DNA of 52,454 nucleotides from CAYJAQ01 sp964368275 (GTDB taxonomy: Bacteria > Bacillota_I > Bacilli_A > ML615J-28 > CAG-313): positions 1 to 52,454 of the forward strand of contig CAYJAQ010000003.1 of the NCBI GenBank assembly GCA_964368275.1, written 5' to 3'. Below the pieces are notes generated by a model, which saw only the letters and a list, made by a program, of their open reading frames with translations, was not told the DNA's origin and did not search any database. This document shows, piece after piece, positions 51,231 through 52,454 of the stretch; positions within the stretch are counted from its first letter, which is position 1; each line of letters begins with the position of its first letter. A program made the translations under genes and the position numbers.

Positions 51231-52205
51231 ATGAAAGTGAAAAGCTTTGGCAAAAAGATAATAATCTCAATATTAACTTCAACCTTTGCATTATTCGCTT
51301 TTACAGCATCTACTTTTGCATGGTTTAATTTAACCGACTTTGGTGTTTTAAGTGGTTTGGAACTATCAGTATCTAGTGATAAGGTAGTTGCAATATCTCT
51401 TGATGGTATAAACTTCAGTGATGTTTTAACATCAAAAGATATTGGTGCTTACATCGGAGATGTCATGATGGATAATCTAACCTCACTAGATGGCAAGACT
51501 TTCTCCCACAATGAAGGAGAATCAGTAGTGCCAAATGGTAATTACATTAGTTTTCCACTATGGTTTAGAAGTGTTTCAAGATATGAAAGGAATCTATACC
51601 TAGTAGATAATATTACAGAACGTTATAACTATAATGTGGCTCGTGAATATGAGCTCGAAGGAACTTTCGTTTTTTCCAAAGGCGTTGACTGGATAGCCGA
51701 TGTAACCTTTGACAATGGTGGTGAAAACCTCATGCAAAAAGGTACCAAAGCTACTTACTATGGTGCTGATGCAATTCGTGTAGGAATTGTAGAAAGCAAT
51801 GTAGAAGAAGAGCTGCTAATTAAGAAAGATGAAAGAACAAACCTTCAAAGTAAAATATTTGATTTAACAGGAGATGAAGAACGGGGCTATGGCTCAACAA
51901 TCGGTGCATACGATCGAGCAAAACAATTCTCAGATATTGCACCTGCCTTGCCAACAGCATTTCCTGACACTGTTTACGAATTAACAACCTTTAAGAATCC
52001 TTACGAAGCTTACAACAACAATTCGCTTGTGGCAACCTTTCAGGAAGGTAAACCAATTAATGATGAGCCTTGCTACTATGCGAAAATCCAAGTTAATGTA
52101 TGGATTGAAGGTTGGGATGCTGATTGTTTCGACGCAATCTATTTAGACAAATTAATTATGCAATTAAGCTTCCGCGCATCAAACCTTATTAGAACTAATC
52201 AATAA
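51231..52205 (+). CDS. TasA/camelysin-like secreted protein with SipW-type signal peptide
   Basis: A 324-residue protein whose signal peptide ends in STFAWFNLTD, the SipW-type TxFAWF motif that directs processing by signal peptidase SipW in TasA and camelysins. The mature part is strand-rich, begins with a pattern (LELSVSSDKVVAISLDGINF) common to such matrix proteins, and ends in KIQVNVWIEGWDADC. It is probably secreted and may form surface fibres. AAAGGAAG sets the ATG at 51231. No sipW gene is in the window. It is controlled by the riboswitches upstream if no internal promoter is used. Confidence 0.78.
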   Translation: MKVKSFGKKIIISILTSTFALFAFTASTFAWFNLTDFGVLSGLELSVSSDKVVAISLDGINFSDVLTSKDIGAYIGDVMMDNLTSLDGKTFSHNEGESVVPNGNYISFPLWFRSVSRYERNLYLVDNITERYNYNVAREYELEGTFVFSKGVDWIADVTFDNGGENLMQKGTKATYYGADAIRVGIVESNVEEELLIKKDERTNLQSKIFDLTGDEERGYGSTIGAYDRAKQFSDIAPALPTAFPDTVYELTTFKNPYEAYNNNSLVATFQEGKPINDEPCYYAKIQVNVWIEGWDADCFDAIYLDKLIMQLSFRASNLIRTNQ

Positions 52206-52278
52206 GGTAAAATTCATTTTTCCCGAGATCTTCGGATTGATAAAATTGAAAATAAAAAAATAAAAGGAGAATAAAATT

Positions 52279-52454
52279 ATGAAACAATTAACAAGAAAAT
52301 TTGCGATATCGATTCTTGCAATGGTATTCGCAGTTGTAGCATTAGGCTCAACAACATTCGCATGGTTCACAATGACAGGTAAAGCTGAAGTATCAAGTAT
52401 TCAAGCTTCAATCGTTGGTGGTGATGGACTAGAAGTAAGATTAGCACCAGGAAC
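52279..52454 (+). CDS. Second TasA-like secreted protein (partial, runs off the window)
   Basis: Starts at ATG 52279 after AAAGGAG (52263-52269). The 58 visible residues hold a signal peptide ending in STTFAWFTMTGKAE, again the SipW-type motif, followed by a strand (VSSIQASIVGGDG). The gene continues beyond 52454. It belongs to the operon of the preceding protein and is probably the main secreted subunit or a paralogue. Confidence 0.8.
   Translation, partial: MKQLTRKFAISILAMVFAVVALGSTTFAWFTMTGKAEVSSIQASIVGGDGLEVRLAPG

Noticed and set aside
1..52454. Mollicute code (TGA as Trp)
   Set aside because: plsX and the GlpA-like gene end at TGA, and Trp is encoded by TGG throughout.
1..52454. tRNA or rRNA genes
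   Set aside because: No cloverleaf-type sequence ending in a GGTTC-type arm was found by eye, and no rRNA motif; a dedicated search would be decisive.

Overview
The window is AT-rich DNA of a low-GC Gram-positive bacterium (Bacillota / class Bacilli-like, possibly an uncultured gut or sediment lineage near Erysipelotrichia or Izemoplasma). Signs are A-rich AAAGGAG-type ribosome sites, sigma-A promoters (TTGACA-17-TATAAT), lipoproteins, a BmrCD-type ABC exporter, a glpK operon with a DUF1667 gene, and SipW/TasA-type secreted proteins. TGA is a stop codon (plsX and the glpA-like gene end in TGA), so this is not a Mycoplasma-code genome. Two 100-N gaps, both inside tandem repeats, show a scaffolded draft assembly. 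The species cannot be fixed from the sequence alone.

Layout. 1-8.4 kb: an SDR enzyme, a copper P-type ATPase fused in frame to a CopZ chaperone, a CPBP protease, and a heterodimeric ABC exporter. 8.5-12.5 kb: a DUF2130 coiled-coil protein, plsX, an amidohydrolase and a DUF308-type membrane protein. 12.6-18.4 kb: a cell-surface protein, a double flavodoxin-fold protein coupled to two YwaF-like membrane paralogues, and a lipoprotein with Cys-rich 19-residue repeats. 18.4-24.2 kb: an ArsB-like permease facing a small XRE regulator with an elaborate leader RNA, then a methyltransferase, exonuclease III, a YdcF-like protein, and the cysteine pair cysK-cysE. 24.3-26.5 kb: an accessory patch with an AlbA_2/ATP-binding regulator and a decayed ORF6N-type remnant. 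26.5-31 kb: glycerol catabolism (glpK, two FAD enzymes, DUF1667). 31-43.4 kb: mostly housekeeping (EEP hydrolase, DUF2804, beta-propeller lipoprotein, flavoprotein, trkA-trkH, esterase, DUF5131, membrane PPase-like, YdeI-like, QueD-like).

43.7-52.4 kb is the most coherent system. It holds a canonical GGDEF diguanylate cyclase with Cache and PAS sensors, a membrane GGDEF-EAL protein with an intact EAL phosphodiesterase site, and a GGDEF-EAL protein degenerate in both domains. These are followed by a consensus promoter, two complete tandem c-di-GMP-I (GEMM-I) riboswitches each with its own terminator, and an operon of secreted or anchored proteins with TasA/camelysin-type signal peptides. The DNA reads as a local c-di-GMP circuit: synthesis, breakdown, sensing by RNA, and output as cell-surface or matrix protein.

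Other regulatory structures worth following up are the putative leader-peptide attenuator of the XRE gene, the promoter operator of the AlbA_2 gene that shares its 9-11 bp core with a 12-bp repeat inside the same gene, and the internal start that could release CopZ from the CopA-CopZ fusion.
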